Shown here piece after piece: positions 43,190 to 53,805 of a stretch of 64,000 bases of DNA. The stretch comes from Arcuatula senhousia (taxonomy: Eukaryota; Mollusca; Bivalvia; Mytilida; Mytilidae). The stretch lies in NCBI GenBank assembly GCA_963971305.1, contig CAXARO010001022.1, positions 1 to 64,000 on the forward strand, written 5' to 3'. Position 1 is the stretch's first letter, and each line of letters opens with the position of its first letter. Below the pieces are notes generated by a model. It searched no databases and was not told the origin of the DNA. It saw only the letters and a list, made by a program, of their open reading frames with translations. The translations under genes were made by a program, and so were the position numbers.

Positions 43190-44180
43190 TGTCGTCGTCA
43201 TCTGGGGACATTTGGTTTCCGTGCAATAACTTAAGTAAATATTAAGTGATTGTTATGAAATTTTGATATGATGTTTGTAACCACTAAAGAAAGTTTCCTA
43301 TCGTAATTGGGATTGGTGGCCCTTTCCATTTTTGAAATAGGGTCAAATGAGGAAAAAACGGGTGTATTGACAAAACTGTTGTAGAATGATTATTATTCAT
43401 TCAATTTTGAAAATTCTGTGTTCATTGAATTTCTCATTAAATTCTTTCTACAAAATGTGTCAATGGTTTTCATATGTGGCACGGTTACATTACTACATGG
43501 GCCAAAGATCTATAAAGGCCATGCCCAGAATTTTTTAATACTTTTTATTCGACTGCAAAAATTGTTGACGTATATTGGTATAATGATAATGATGTCGTTG
43601 TCTGTAAACCTAAGTGTAACCCGTTTAATTTAAGTTCTAGTTATCCGATTGCTATGAAATTTGACAATGATGTTCCTTACCATGAAAGGATGGATGGAAT
43701 TGTCTTTGGGGTCCCCTCTTTTCGTTTATAAATTATATTAGGAACCAAAAATGCTACTTTTGTTCTGGTTAACGAAATGCTATGGAATTTTATTTTAATG
43801 TTTTATACCATTAAAGGATGAATGGGATTGATTTAGGGTGTTCCCCCTTGATTTGTTTAGAAATAAGGGGACAAAAAGGGGCCAATAATTCATTTTTTAT
43901 GTGTTTGCACAATACCTACTGAATGGTCAAATGCTATGAAATTTGACAATGAAATGTCTTATCATTAAACCCTATACTGGATTCATTTTAAGGCCCCATT
44001 TTTTTAATTCTATATTAAGGGACCCAAAAAGGGCCAAAAATGTAGCTTTTTTATTTCTGGTACAATTTTGAAATAAGTTTTGGTAGGTTAAGTCATTTGA
44101 CGTATTGGATACATAATGAAGGATTAATTATTGCAACTCCCCTTTTCCCGTTATGAATTTTTTAAATAATGTGGCACTCT
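43190..44180. repeat. ~180-bp tandem repeat, about five units
   Basis: Units share GCTATGAAATTTGACAATGA, CCATTAAAGGATGAATGG-like and GGGACCAAAAAGGGCC-like phrases (near 43255, 43650, 43775, 43935, with a partial unit before 44100). Confidence 0.7.
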
Positions 44181-44299
44181 GCTCCTCCCAATTGGCGTTA
44201 GGAGCAATAAGGGGCAAAAATGAAAGGGGGTAGATATCCTTGATTAGGGACCACAAGGGATCACTTTTTTTGTAAAAATAATTTATTTTTGTGTGTGAT

Positions 44300-44735
44300 T
44301 TTGAAACAAAAATTGTAAAATGTTGGTAGAAAGTCCACCAAAGGCTGCATTTGTCAAAAAACGTTGTTTCAAAAAACTCTACAAGTTTTCATTCTAAAGG
44401 CCATGAGGGCCAAAAACACAAAAACCACATTTTTTTATCTTAAAAGGGCCATATCTTTAAAAGCTTCGACACATGGAGACTTTTGTAGAGCTCAATGATC
44501 TCTAGATTTAAGTAATGAACAGTTTTTCTCTATTAGGTATGGTATTTATTCTACAGGCCAAAAACACAAAAAAACAAGATTTTTCACCTGTGAGGGGCCA
44601 TAACCCATATCAGAGGTCCTCTGATAAGTTCTGAATGAGGTCTCGGCTTAAGCAAGCAATAGTTTTTCTCTATCTGTCATGGTAATCATTCTATAGGCCT
44701 TTAAGGGACCATATCCTTATGATGAAACAAATCAT
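44300..44735. repeat. ~165-bp bivalve-type tandem repeat, two to three units
   Basis: Shares TTTTCTCTAT, CATTCTATAGGC, CAAAAACACAAAAA and GGGGCCATAACC words, which also occur in the insertion at 35530-35900. Confidence 0.65.
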
Positions 44736-45240
44736 TTGTAACCATAGGGGTTCTGAGTGGGGTCATGGCTCACCCCTTCAAATGACAAATTACTAAATAT
44801 TCTGAAAACCATTGAGATTCCCACCTTATAACCATTTATATCATTACTCCTTATGTAAGACAAATCAAAGTGGCGGATACAGGGGGGGGGGGGGGGGTTC
44901 CGGGGATCGGAACCCCCCCTTTCCTCCGAAATTTTAAAATTTTTTGTGTAGATTTTCAGCAAAATTGATCTGGAAACTTTGGCCTACAGAACCCAGTAAG
45001 TGGAACCCCCCCTTTCGAAAATTTCTGGATCCGCCCTGAATCATTTGGTATCATAAGCATTCCTTAGGGGATCATGCCCCACTCCCTCAAATGATTAAAT
45101 ACTAAATAATCTGCAAACCATTGAGATTCCACCCCTACAACCATATATATTATTATTATTCCTCATGATGAGACAAATCATTTGGTACCATAGAGGGGTC
45201 TGAGGACTTGGGTCATGCCCCACCCTCTCAAACATATAGT
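44735..45240. repeat. tandem repeat split by a poly-G element
   Basis: Two to three units with GACAAATCATTTG, GGGGTCATGCCCCAC, AAATACTAAATA and CCATTGAGATTCC. The central copy is interrupted at about 44872. Confidence 0.6.
44872..45040. mobile_element. MITE with GTGGCGGAT / ATCCGCC ends and a 16-G run
   Basis: Inserted in the repeat unit ACAAATCATTTGG: ACAAATCA lies on its left and AATCATTTGG on its right. The inverted inner blocks GGAACCCCCCC/GGGGGGGTTCC form the foldback; G-run at 44882-44897. 45240-47100 shows no gene. Confidence 0.6.
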
Positions 45241-47105
45241 AACGACATAATACCGGAACTATATTGTGGCAGGGTATTATTTAATGTCCCATTAGATGAC
45301 CCATTTTGTGTATTATCAATTTCCATTTCATTCCAACACTTGCATTCATTGTGAATGTTGTCAGAATAAACACAAGATCTGTTATTTTTTTTTATTTCAA
45401 CATGAAACTTTAACCAAGACATTATTTTTTGACTTTTTTTTATATCAGAAATTCTTATGAGTACATGCATATTTGTTAATATACTATCAACTGTCGCCTT
45501 TGTTGTACAATGGAAATACATTAGTACAACTAATTCACTAAATTGTCGTTTGAAATTTATGAATTTTTTTCTCTTTATGGAATTTGTTGTTTATGTTGAT
45601 TCACAGCAGTATTAAAATTCTTTGTGTGTCTTTAGTGGTATTTAAACTAAAGGATGTTTATTCCTCTTTTGGATTGGCAAAATCCTGATCACATTTTAAA
45701 CAAAATAGAAGAACAGCTATAAAAACAATTGCTAAATAGTTTTAATACCCCGCCAAACTCAGTTTCTTTTGGTGTCTGTCCATCCGTCCATTATTCCCCA
45801 AAGGTTTCTTAATGATAACTTGAAAACATGTCAAAGGATTTGAATGATGTTTTGCACAGCTGTTGAGTACAATAAAATACAGGTCAATGATCACGATGAT
45901 CCAAAAAACATTTGCCACTTTGTAAATTTTTCAAATTTGAAAATGATGAAATTTTCTGGTCTAAGAAAGATAACTCATTTCTTTTCTGTCTCTATATAGA
46001 TGTATAGTATATACAGCATAGTATACAAATATATTTAACCATTGATGAAGCCGTATTTTTACATATTTTTCTAAATACATGTAACACTTTTCTTGACTAT
46101 AAAAACAAACTTATCTCCCTTTTCAATTGAAAAAAAAATGTCTTGAATTTCGAGACTGCTAGGGTTTTACTTACCAAGGTTTAAGTGAAGGATTTAAAAA
46201 GATAGAATACAACAATTTATTTTCGTTGCAATTATGATACATGTAGATCTATAGTATGTAACATTATTTCAAATCGTTGGCCAAAACTATAAATTTTAAA
46301 GAAATTTATATAAGTGGTAGCAAAATTATACCTCCTTAAGTTGTTCAGATAGGTCATTCTATAATATATACTTTAGAAACATCATATTTACCTTTTTAAG
46401 TGTACAGTTTTATCTTTAGAATGTTATATAAATTTACAAGTCAGCAAATCCATGATGTACAAACCATGAACAATCTGATATACGTATGTAATTTGAAGCT
46501 AAATAATCACTACCAATCAGCAATTGCCAAACTTTAAATTTTTAACAAAGCTTAAGCAATGATGATATTTAAATGCTATTATAAAAAAAATATTTCATGT
46601 CCTCCTTTATGAAATATGGGGTATCGAAAAGTACCAAAAAATGCTGAATCAGCAATTTTGCTTTGAGTAACAACTTCAACTGTATGTTCTTAAAAAGACA
46701 ATTTGAATTTTTTTCAATTATATAACCTTATTCTTGTTATTAAAGAACATATTAAATCAATATAATATCAAAGTTGTTATATCTTTACTAATATAAAAGA
46801 TATAAAGCCTCAAAAAAGGGCTAAAACTGACGATTTGAGGACTGATTCACGAACCCGTCGGGTCGAAATAAATATTTTGCTCTATAAAAGACATTAATGC
46901 ACAGATTGTCAAAATATTTTGTATGCCAACTTGGTTTACCTTAAGAGTTAATAGGACAAATTATCATTTAAATCTGTGACATATGCCTGTGGACCATATT
47001 GCATGATTTTATCTGAGACAAGCTCTTAAACAATTTTGAATTAAACAACAAGAAATTTCGATGATAAAAGCAATATTTAAACTTTAAAAAAGAAGCTTAT
47101 TAGCA

Positions 47106-47191
47106 TTAAATATTACCTAGGAAAAAATGCAAACTTGTAGAAGAAACGTATATGGAATCTTCGCTTGTTGTTGTATTTAATTGGTCTTCAC
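47106..47191 (-). CDS. candidate terminal exon, copy 2, of the host gene
   Basis: Acceptor CTTTTCTTTTTAG, then an 86-bp phase-1 stretch with 27 sense codons (EDQLNTTTSEDSIYVSST...) and a TAA at 47106-47108. A donor-like CTAG/GTAATA lies near its end, so it could also be spliced onward. Homologous to 49639-49727 and 35314-35486. Confidence 0.5.
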
Positions 47192-47589
47192 CTAAAAAGA
47201 AAAGAAGACTGTTCAACACTGTAATAAAAAATTACAACACTCTAGCTTTTGGTACAAATTAATTTTAGTAATAACTAAACTTAAAAGGATTATGTTAACA
47301 AAAACACACTTTCTTTGTCCTTTGTGTACAACACAGATATATGGTTGAGAAGGACTTACATGTAGCTATTAAAGTTGTATGTAAACCCTTATATTTTTAT
47401 ACAGCGAAAAAAGGCAACCTTTTTTTTCTCAAAATAAATGTTGATAGTTTGTATCAATTTTGATTCATTTAATAATAACGTTTAAATGTTAGCAATTTTT
47501 AGATTGAGCAGAAAGTGTCTCCGTCTAACAATTTCACAATTCGTTCATGCTGCAAATACTACATTAGGGTGATCTTCTTTCGTCAAAAT

Positions 47590-47870
47590 AATGATAGAAG
47601 CAGAAGTACCAATGGGGTATCCGAATGTCAAAAGTCCGAAAGGACAAAGACAAAACCAGTAAACACCATCAAGAACTGGATAAAAACAGACATGTAAAAT
47701 ATGGAAACACAAAAAATCATGAATATCAATAAACAACGCGAACTCCAGTCGTAACGAGAGTGAACTCGGTTGCTCCGGAAGAGTAAGCGGTTCCTGCTTG
47801 CTATAGCACACCCGTCGTGTTGCCAACAGTCAATTCAGTGTTTCAAATCGGTTAAGAAAGACAAAACAAG
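47590..47870 (-). repeat. solo PLE 3' end (family A)
   Basis: GAAGTACCAATGGGGTATCC, AAGTCCGAAAGG, GAACTCGGTTGCTCCGGAAG and CTATAGCACACCCGTCG match the complement of the family A 3' region; no RT is attached. A fragment of the next SINE-like core follows at 47918-48010. Confidence 0.65.
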
Positions 47871-48379
47871 ACCACATATGGTACCTCTGCTTCTTTTTTG
47901 TCCTATGGAAGGGTAGAAAAAAGTTGTCCAGTGTATGGGGATAGCAATACCCTGTGCACGTTAATAACCTCTTTGTAGAGTTCGATAAGAGACCGTGTAC
48001 AAAGGCAACAGTCGCAAAGTGTCAAAATTCCCAGTTTTGGTCATTTCTTGTATATTCTTTTATATAAGAAGCACCGTCTTTTCTTTTCATTTTTCAACTG
48101 CAATATAAGAGCCTAATATAATATCAAAAAACGGGGAAAAGTGATAACATTAGAAATATTTCAATTTATTCAATGTTTCATTAAAAATGAAACAAGCTTT
48201 GCAGTCAATTATTTTAAAAACTAAGTGGAAAGCTTTCCTTTTTTAAGTTACATGCTCAAAGTAAATGTCCTAACAAATTAAAGAAAAAAAAATTCATCGA
48301 GGAGAAAAATCCAAAATAATTGTTTAACACCAATGGTCACTAACTGTTAATAAAAAAATACCAAAGTGGTGTACAAAAA

Positions 48380-48660
48380 CCCGAGGCGGTGGTATAGTGG
48401 TAAACGCGTCGGGCTACTAACACCGAGGTTCGTGGTTCGATCCTCGTCCGGGAAGAAAATTTCATGAACCAATTTTCCGACTCTCTCTTGATACCATTTG
48501 CGAGGATGGTCTCATGGAACGATGCTAGTCCTTTGGAAGGGACGAAAAAAGGTTGTCCTATGTATGTGGAGAGCAATACCCTGTGCACGTTAAAGACCCC
48601 TTTGTAGAGTTTGATGAGGCTACAAAGGCCACATCCACGAACTGTTAGCTGGAGAGGGAT
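48380..48660 (+). repeat. tRNA-derived SINE
   Basis: The head (48380-48452) has a pol III A box (TGGTATAGTGG) and B box (GGTTCGATCC) at tRNA spacing and a degraded cloverleaf, so it is not a functional tRNA gene. The body continues with GAGAGCAATACCCTGTGCAC and CCCCTTTGTAGAGTTTGATGAG, also found at 47918-48010. 48660-48960 shows no gene. Confidence 0.7.
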
Positions 48661-49058
48661 TCACATATTAAGCATTGATTTTAAGCTTGTATCCCAATTA
48701 AGTTAACACTTGACTTATTTGAGGAAAATTGCGAATATTATTTTTTCAATTGAACAAATTTTTTTCGCTTGTGTTTGCCACCTGTTTTTGCCAAAAGATT
48801 TTCACGAGCCAACAATCGATTTAGATTGGCAAAATATCTTTAATCTAACATGTAAACGTCGAATCTGTTATAATGATGTCTGCTGCCCGTTTTACGTTAT
48901 GGATTTTTAAATTTGTTGCCAATGTTGTAGGTTGTGTCGCGTACACTTCTTTCACATCTCATTATCTTGTATATTATACTAAAAATCTGGTACGAAATTT
49001 TGATCTCCTATTTTCAGTATTCTTAAAACTGTTCATTCTGCTTCCATGAACTATCAGT

Positions 49059-49630
49059 CAGGGATCATTCTTATACAAATGAATTTGTTTCACTTGAACA
49101 AAAGAAATCAAATCACTGATATAAGTGAACACATATATGTGTGAATAAATTTCACTTGTTCCAGTGAAATTTTAATTTATCAAATTGATAAAGCCATTAA
49201 ATGAAATTTCTTTTTATTTGGTTTATTTAAGAACAAATTTACAATTTCTGCACTTCATTAATATCATTATAGATATAGCTTGTCAGATTAATTAAATTTC
49301 TTCTTCAAAGACACAGTACATGCAAATTAATAGTCATTTGATTTCTCAAGGGACCTATTTTCAAAGCGTATGCGCCCACTCAAATTCTTCTGCGCCCAGA
49401 TGATTTTGATTGATATATAAAGTTTCAATTTAGATCTATAGAAGAAAAATACTGCTGACCACATAATTTTTTTTTATAGCATCATTTCAGATGATCAAAG
49501 ATTTAACATTTTGCCTAAAATCACTTGTACAAGTGAATTTAGATTGTTAACCAATCATATTTACTTGAGCAAGTGAATTTGTACCACTTAAATAGGTGGA
49601 TTAAATTCACTGCTACAAGGGTGATCCCTG
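49059..49630. mobile_element. 572-bp MITE with CAGGGATCA ends
   Basis: CAGGGATCATTCTTATA at the left is inverted as ...AAGGGTGATCCCTG at the right, with AATGAATTT/AATTCACT inner matches. Short ACTTGNNCAAGT palindromes recur in the interior. The ends suit a hAT-type element; no clear 8-bp duplication. It sits in the 3' part of exon copy 1 of the host gene. Confidence 0.65.
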
Positions 49631-49638
49631 ACTGACTG

Positions 49639-49727
49639 TCAAGAGTTCAAAACGAACTTACCGAACAATCTTGAAGAAGATAAAAATATGGAATCTGTGC
49701 TTGTTGTTTTATTTTCTTTGTCGCTAC
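49639..49727 (-). CDS. candidate terminal exon, copy 1, of the host gene
   Basis: Acceptor CTTTTTTTAAG, then an 89-bp phase-1 stretch with 28 sense codons (SDKENKTTSTDSIFLSSSRLFG...) and a TGA at 49639-49641. A GTAAGT donor-like site is inside (about 49656-49661). Sequence homologous to the 3' part of copy 3 reappears at about 48965-49055, beyond the MITE, so this copy was cut by the MITE. Confidence 0.5.
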
Positions 49728-50850
49728 CTTAAAAAAAGATACGAGGCCTGTTAGATATCAACAAAGTAATAAATTAAAGGATCAAAGAACACTAGTTTGT
49801 GGTACAGATTAAATAATGTAAAAAACAAAACTTTAAAGGCAATTGATAACAGAAAACACATGAGGTCTTTCCTTAATATTTGTATGTGTAAAACACAGAT
49901 ATATGGTTACAAAGGACTTTGCTGCATGTCGATAAGGTAAACCTCACTGCACATGCTAACCATGTTTTATCTGTAGCAGCCTAAAATATGCATAAAAGGA
50001 CATGTTAAAATTCTTAGACATCTCGACCAAACCAAGACGTTTTTGGTGTTCAAAATATAGGTTTCTCTTTGGAAACAAGATGATAAGATATCTAATATAG
50101 AATAATTTATAAGATATCCTATAAAACTATTTTTTTCAAATATTTACAATCAGTCTTGATTGATAGAAATATAGATGATTTGATATCTACTTTAAAATTT
50201 TAAATGCCCTTTTTTCCTGTGTCGGTTTTGTGCGAATACGCTTTAGTTCTTCAATAATCTTTAAAGTGTTGAGTCGAATATAAAATCGATATTCTTGATT
50301 ATTTGTATACCAGTCCATAGTTGCTTCTTAGCTAGATGTCAGTAGCAGCGAGTGTTTTTAAGAGAGAGAGAGATAGTTCCTCTTTGTCTGGTAACATTAT
50401 AGAAACCACTGGGTCAATAACCATTTCTGGTTAAACATAGGTCCCCGAGGGTTATCACAAGCCTTGTCGTCAGACTTGTCTCAGACGTATTTTCCTACCA
50501 ATTCTAATATTTTTGATATTCAAATTTTCCATTCTTAATTTGAGAGTTGTTTAAAATTAAAATCAAATTGTATAGAATATCAGGTTTATTTCCTTTAATT
50601 GACATGGTCGATATTATCGTTGCTGGATTCTCCTCTGTTCGAACGTATTTGGATTATAGTACCTTTTTTAATATGTTTGGTTTTTGACTTTCAATGTTTT
50701 GATTCAAATGCTGCTGAGAGGCTTTAAGCTGAGTATAAATTTTTAAGCTTACCAAGCTAAAGGCCATGTGAGCTTATGCCATCACTATATATGCATCCGT
50801 TGTCGTCCATCGTCTGTCGTTCGTCGTGGTCTGTCGCTCTGAATCTAACT

Positions 50851-50935
50851 GGGTAACATCAAAGTTCCAGACAATAGATTTTGCTACGCCTGACGCGTGT
50901 GTCGTATATTCAAGACTCAGAGGCACTTTACCCAA
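50851..50935 (-). ncRNA. decayed hammerhead unit, inverted relative to the array
   Basis: The complement reads GTGCCTCTGA, GTCTTGAATATAC, GACA, CACGCGTC, AGGCGTAGC, then TTGTCTGGAACTTTG. It is the repeat-unit core with a damaged CTGATGA and GAAA. It lies 66 bp before the intact array. 49740-50850 shows no gene. Confidence 0.65.
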
Positions 50936-51200
50936 ACTATTGAAAAAGCTAAAGTTAGCATTGTTCATGTTTTGCCATAAAGCCTGGAAACTGTTCAGAT
51001 ACTTTTGAGTTGGAGAATACATCAAAGCTTTAAATTATCCGTCTAAATTTCAAAATTGTCTAAACCCTAAGGTTCTTCCTACCCCAGACATAGGTTGAAT
51101 ATCTTAGTAATAATTTGGTTCCCCAGTTTGGTAGTTTTGGTTATACTGTTCTATGCTCTTCATATTCATACAGTGTTTGGCATTTTCAATATTTTTGGTA

Positions 51201-51249
51201 GAGCGCCTCTGATGAGTCTTGAATAGACGAAACGCGCGTCAGGCGTAGC
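51201..51249 (+). ncRNA. type I hammerhead ribozyme, unit 1
   Basis: The core CTGATGA (51209-51215), stem II GTCT/AGAC with a TGAAT loop, GAAA (51229-51232), stem III ACGC/GCGT with no loop, and cleavage triplet GTC ending at 51240 are all intact. Stem I pairs GCGCCT with AGGCGT. Predicted cut between 51240 and 51241. Confidence 0.88.
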
Positions 51250-51558
51250 AAAATTTATTGTCTGGAACTTTGTTGTCATTTGTATTTCGAACACACATGA
51301 AGGTTAGCACTGCTTGTGGAGTTTAAATTCCCCGAGGTTAGCCCGCTCCGGCACCAACACTTTTGAGTTGGAGAATACATCAAAGCTTTAAATTATCCGT
51401 CTAAATTTCAAAATTGTCTAAACCCTAAGGTTCTTCCTACCCCAGACATAGGTTGAATATCTTAGTAATAATTTGGTTCCCCAGTTTGGTAGTTTTGGTT
51501 ATACTGTTCTATGCTCTTCATATTCATACAGTGTTTGGCATTTTCAATATTTTTGGTA

Positions 51559-51607
51559 GAGCGCCTCTGATGAGTCTTGAATAGACGAAACGCGCGTCAG
51601 GCGTAGC
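51559..51607 (+). ncRNA. type I hammerhead ribozyme, unit 2
   Basis: Identical core to unit 1, CTGATGA at 51567-51573; predicted cut after 51598. Confidence 0.88.
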
Positions 51608-51916
51608 AAAATTTATTGTCTGGAACTTTGTTGTCATTTGTATTTCGAACACACGTGAAGGTTAGCACTGCTGGTGGAGTTTAAATTCCCCGAGGTTAGC
51701 CCACTCCGGCACCAACACTTTTGAGTTGGAGAATACATCAAAGCTTTAAATTATCCGTCTAAATTTCAAAATTGTCTAAACCCTAAGGTTCATCCTACCC
51801 CGGACATAGGTTGAATATCTTAGTAATAATTTGGTTCCCCAGTTTGGTAGTTTTGGTTATACTGTTCTATGCTCTTCATATTCATACAGTGTTTGGCATT
51901 TTCAATATTTTTGGTA

Positions 51917-51965
51917 GAGCGCCTCTGATGAGTCTTGAATAGACGAAACGCGCGTCAGGCGTAGC
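51917..51965 (+). ncRNA. type I hammerhead ribozyme, unit 3
   Basis: Identical core to units 1 and 2, CTGATGA at 51925-51931; predicted cut after 51956. Confidence 0.88.
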
Positions 51966-52084
51966 AAAATTTATTGTCTGGAACTTTGTTGTCATTTGTA
52001 TATAGAGAAAAGCTGTTGTTTTCTTAAACCTTCAGTTTGTTTAGCTCTACAAAAGTCAGCATTCGGTCGAAGATGTCAGACAAT

Positions 52085-52885
52085 CTCTTATAGGGGTTTT
52101 GGTCCTTTAAATAAAGGTAATAACAAAACTACCGAACTTGAATGATCAATCTCATAGTCCAGAGAAAAGGACAAAAACGAATCAGTCATACCGGAGAACT
52201 GGTGGATCGCAATGGTCCTGACTTGGTACAGGCATTTCAAACGAAATGGTGGGTTAAACCAGGTTTTATGGCGCCAAACCTTCCTCTTCCATTGCGATCT
52301 TAGGATCCGGTAATGACCATAGAACACAACATTGTTGTGAGACACAATAGGGATATTGAGGTGGTCATCTCAGTACAGCAGACCAGTCAAACACTAATTA
52401 AAACAATTAACTATCATATCTTTTAACTCAATTTTGAACTTTTCTACTAGTGGCTGATAACGAAGAAAGATTTTTTTTAGTGATCGTATGAGACGTATTT
52501 TCTTATAGCCCTGCTTCAAAAGTCGGTCACTAAGAAACCGGTGTCTGATCAAAAAATCTGTGAAATGTGTGCAAGCTCTGGCATATCGAATAAGTTGAGA
52601 AATATAAACACCGTATGCAGGAGAAGTAGGTATATTGCTCTGTAGATTAGGAAAATTAATAATTTGAAAATTAAAATCGTCTCGTTTATCATAAATTTTT
52701 GTACTGAGATGACCACCTGGGTCAAATTCGAGGTGCAAATCCAAGAAAGACGTGAAGCAATTAGATTCGGTGGTCTCTTTAATCTCCAATTCCGGAGGAT
52801 ATATTGAAGGAATCCAACTACCAAATGAAGTGTTATTGACAGAAAGGACATCATCAATATATCTGAATGTAAGATTAAATGACCA
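52085..52885 (-). pseudogene. 5'-truncated PLE copy (family B)
   Basis: 3' region (52110-52390) and RT C-terminus (52394-52885, from just after RYIDDVLSIN to the stop, including YDKRDDFNFQIINFPN and SPAYGVYISQLIRYARA). Very similar to 38000-38790. One frameshift lies near 52790-52800. The break at about 52885 marks the truncation. Confidence 0.75.
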
Positions 52886-53512
52886 AGGACAGCAATAATA
52901 TATTTTTTTTTAGTTCTTGCCCTATAGAATGAAAACAATTGCGGATAGAGAAAAGCTGTCTCTTTCTAAGGTCTTCAGCTCAATGACCTCTACATTGGGT
53001 CGAAAATGTCAAATGAGGAGTCAAAGTTCACAGAAAAGACCTATATAGCTTAAGGGCAAGGTAAGTGGTTCAGGGTTCTGGGAGCCTTTTGTTTTTCAAT
53101 GTCGATCATATAACGGTATATGCTTGATTTATTATGACCTGTCAAATTTATAAACATAGTCCCAAAACACAGTTTTGTAACAAAATGAACAGCTGTACCA
53201 TTGGATGATTATAGTGTTGAAGACTAAAGGTCTACTTTTTACTAGCTTTAGTCGGGTCAAACTGAACTGCGGTCGTCTGTCCTGGCCAGGTCTACCTTTT
53301 GAAGAAGACTAGAGCAGACCTGAAAACAGTGCAACCTATACCTGACCTGCTATTGAAACGTTAATTCTAAGATGAAGTGGAATTTTTAGATTTTGTATTG
53401 TAATCTAATCGAGAATTGTGAAATGAAAGTACATTTATTAATATAACAAAAGGTCGCATCAGAAGGAGGGGTTTGGATATTGTTAGCGCGCCAGAAAAAA
53501 AAAACGGTATAA

Positions 53513-53805
53513 CCGATGGGTAACAGAATGTGCGAACGTTTCAATAGAACTTTGATTGATATGTTTCAAACTTTGGAAATTGAAAAAACCTCTTGGACAT
53601 CACATAGTACTTCTTTAGTTCATGCTTTAATACAACTGTTCACAGTCGCGATGAGAGTGAGTCAGTTACTGACGAGGATATTAACCAGGATAATGAAACC
53701 GTAGATATAGCTACAGTTCAGGAACATGCTGAAGGTAAAGATGCTGAAGGAATAAATGTGCCACCAGTTGGAACGTCTTCACGTCCCACTAAGAAACCAC
53801 AATGA
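53513..53805 (+). pseudogene. gypsy-type LTR retrotransposon integrase remnant
   Basis: CERFNRTLIDMFQTLE resembles the region around the catalytic Glu of Ty3/gypsy integrases (G..ERFNRTL..ML). It is followed after a deletion and frameshift by an acidic pol C-terminal tail ending TGA at 53803-53805. No LTRs identified. 53810-55470 has no clear gene. Confidence 0.55.

Larger units (their letters stand above)
41021..47025. mobile_element. 6-kb inverted-repeat unit flanked by TTAA
   Basis: TTAA (41017-41020) then GAGCTTGTCTCAGATAAAAT on the left. The exact inverse occurs at the right end, followed by TTAA (47026-47029). The inverted match continues through CATGCAA and, after a short gap, ATTCCACAAGG / GTCCACAGG-like words. 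No transposase; the interior is mostly tandem-repeat arrays. TTAA targets are typical of piggyBac-type elements, though these ends do not look like the usual CCY start. Confidence 0.65.
51001..52001 (+). repeat. retrozyme-like 358-bp tandem array (2.8 units)
   Basis: Units start at 51001, 51359 and 51717 (ACTTTTGAGTTGG); the third stops at about 52001, just past its hammerhead. Copies differ at only a few positions. Each has one type I hammerhead on the plus strand, so two complete ribozyme-to-ribozyme monomers of 358 nt exist (51241-51598 and 51599-51956). No coding capacity. Size, tandem layout and one hammerhead per unit match metazoan retrozymes. Confidence 0.88.

Noticed and set aside
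48380..48452. tRNA gene
   Set aside because: A and B boxes are present but the acceptor, anticodon and T stems have mismatches and a SINE body follows.
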